Shown: piece after piece, positions 28,573 through 29,212 of the stretch | Position numbering within the stretch: the stretch's first letter is position 1 | How the letters are laid out: every line of letters begins with the position of its first letter | Notes under the pieces: generated by a model | What the model saw: the letters and a program-made list of their open reading frames with translations, nothing else | Database searches by the model: none | What the model was told of the DNA's origin: nothing | From: Solirubrobacterales bacterium | Lineage (GTDB): Bacteria; Actinomycetota; Thermoleophilia; Solirubrobacterales; 70-9 | DNA: 29,212 nt | Assembly: GCA_030152505.1 (NCBI GenBank) | Contig: JASLJO010000088.1 | Coordinates: 1-29,212 of the forward strand | Reading direction: 5' to 3' | Translations under genes and position numbers: made by a program

Positions 28573-29212
28573 TTAATCCCGATCAATCGAAAATGCGGAC
28601 TGATGTGGACGTTTGGGTGGCTGCGGGCCGCGACGGCCGAAGCTGTGCCCCGCGGGGGCGACCTCGTCGAGCTGGGTGCGGCGCAGCTCGGTCACCTCGG
28701 AGACGAGGACGTTGGTGGTGCCTTCGCGGCGCTCGAGCCGGCCCTTGGCGCGAACGAGGGGCGAGGTGCGGACCTCGGCGCGGTGACGCTCGTAGATCGG
28801 CGGCGGCACGATCAGGTTGACCGTGCCCCGCTCGTCCTCGAGCAGCATGAAGACGATCCCCCTGGCCGTCTCCGGGCGCTGGCGGGCGACGACCATCCCC
28901 GCCACCTCGACGATCGCCCCGTCGTCGATCTCCTCCAGGTCGCTGCTGCGCGCCAGCTCGTCCCCCAGCTCGGCGCGCATCAACCCCATCGGATGCTCGC
29001 CAAGGGTCATCCCGGTCGAGCGGTAGTCGGCGATCGCCTCCCCCCACGCGCCCAGCGCCTCCAGCGCCGGCGCGCCTGGCGGCTCCAGCGGCAGCGCCAT
29101 CTGCGTCCCCTCCCCCTGCCGGCGCCCGGTCCCCACCACCCCCGCATCCCAAAGCGCCTCCCGCCTCCCCCCACCAGCGTGGTCGAGGTTTGATCCGCTA
29201 TCCGGTTCAAAC
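28573..29212 (-). CDS. dnaE2: Error-prone DNA polymerase DnaE2, C-terminal part (runs off the edge)
   Basis: The frame is open from the right edge to the TAA at 28573. The conserved C-terminal sequence of the DnaE2 family is clear: RREALWDAG, then QMALPLEPPGAP, ADYRSTGMTLGEHPMGLMR, and the OB-fold VEVAGMVVARQRPETARGIVFMLLEDERGTVNLIVPPPIYERHR with RAKGRLERREGTTNVLVSEV. Full DnaE2 is about 1000-1100 residues and works with ImuA/ImuB in SOS mutagenesis. Only about 200 residues are visible. Immediately upstream of RREALW the frame runs through palindromic copy E, giving residues unlike the family. The gene may carry an in-frame insertion or be a decapitated remnant; the window edge prevents a decision. 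Confidence 0.8.
   Translation of the reverse strand, partial: FEPDSGSNLDHAGGGRREALWDAGVVGTGRRQGEGTQMALPLEPPGAPALEALGAWGEAIADYRSTGMTLGEHPMGLMRAELGDELARSSDLEEIDDGAIVEVAGMVVARQRPETARGIVFMLLEDERGTVNLIVPPPIYERHRAEVRTSPLVRAKGRLERREGTTNVLVSEVTELRRTQLDEVAPAGHSFGRRGPQPPKRPHQSAFSIDRD
29178..29212. repeat. Dispersed palindromic element, copy E (cut by the edge)
   Basis: CGTGGTCGAGGTTTGA (29178-29193) forms the left arm, and TTCAAAC (29206-29212) the start of the right arm. CCG-CTATC-CGG lies between. On the minus strand the centre is GGATAGCGGATCAAACCTC, nearly identical to copy D. It lies inside the open frame of the dnaE2 fragment. Confidence 0.7.

Noticed and set aside
1..29212. CRISPR array, phage genes or an integrase attachment site.
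   Set aside because: No regularly spaced direct repeats, no integrase, and no phage structural genes were seen on either strand.

Overview
The window is about 70% GC and packed with short, mostly unrelated housekeeping and accessory genes on both strands. GTG starts are frequent, GTGA stop/start overlaps join operon members, and several promoters look leaderless. Families such as DUF5996, DUF2867, a cysteine-less DksA-like protein, an alpha/beta-hydrolase fused to a class III cyclase, and DrrA-type ABC transporters point to a high-GC actinomycete, most plausibly Thermoleophilia/Solirubrobacterales. That placement is inference from protein character only; no rRNA or tRNA gene is present.

Layout. 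1-2044: a same-strand run of a membrane-anchored coiled-coil protein, DUF1801, DUF2867 and a DCC (DUF393) protein. 2045-2800: an unusually AT-rich promoter driving two small orphan proteins, closed by a strong hairpin. 2800-4507: a duplicated-domain orphan divergent from a DksA/TraR-like protein without zinc ligands, then an O-methyltransferase. 4576-8077: a cyclic-nucleotide-domain/thioredoxin-reductase-like fusion, a secreted sulfatase-modifying-factor-like protein and a secreted NlpC/P60-like protein. 8094-11063: an SRPBCC protein divergent from a methyltransferase with a 17-codon leader ORF, a PNPOx-like flavoprotein and a secreted VWA protein. 11225-13639: a DEAD-box helicase coupled to a zinc-ribbon/HTH protein, then a DMT-type membrane protein. 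13717-18890: a COG4315-type lipoprotein, a large secreted SGNH protein, DUF5996, a BacA/prephenate-dehydratase-like protein, an NAD(P)-binding protein and a membrane protein. 18977-24794: a hydrolase-cyclase fusion, a PadR regulator divergent from an FAD monooxygenase, and a three-gene DrrAB-type ABC exporter. 24826-29212: a VOC protein, an MFS exporter divergent from its likely HxlR regulator, a secreted GDSL esterase and the C-terminal part of error-prone polymerase DnaE2, cut by the window edge.

The most striking non-genic signal is a dispersed family of intergenic palindromes (9266, 9895, 16051, 18900, 25215, 29178). They share a two-tier hairpin and an apical WTAGNGG(N)TCAAA-type core although their outer stems differ. 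One copy lies in the open reading frame of the dnaE2 fragment at the right edge. Hairpins at 2745, 3820, 11073, 20311 and 27577 look like ordinary gene-end terminators. Several divergent gene pairs carry short perfect palindromes over paired -10 elements, consistent with local autoregulation.

No CRISPR array, insertion sequence, prophage gene, tRNA or rRNA was seen.
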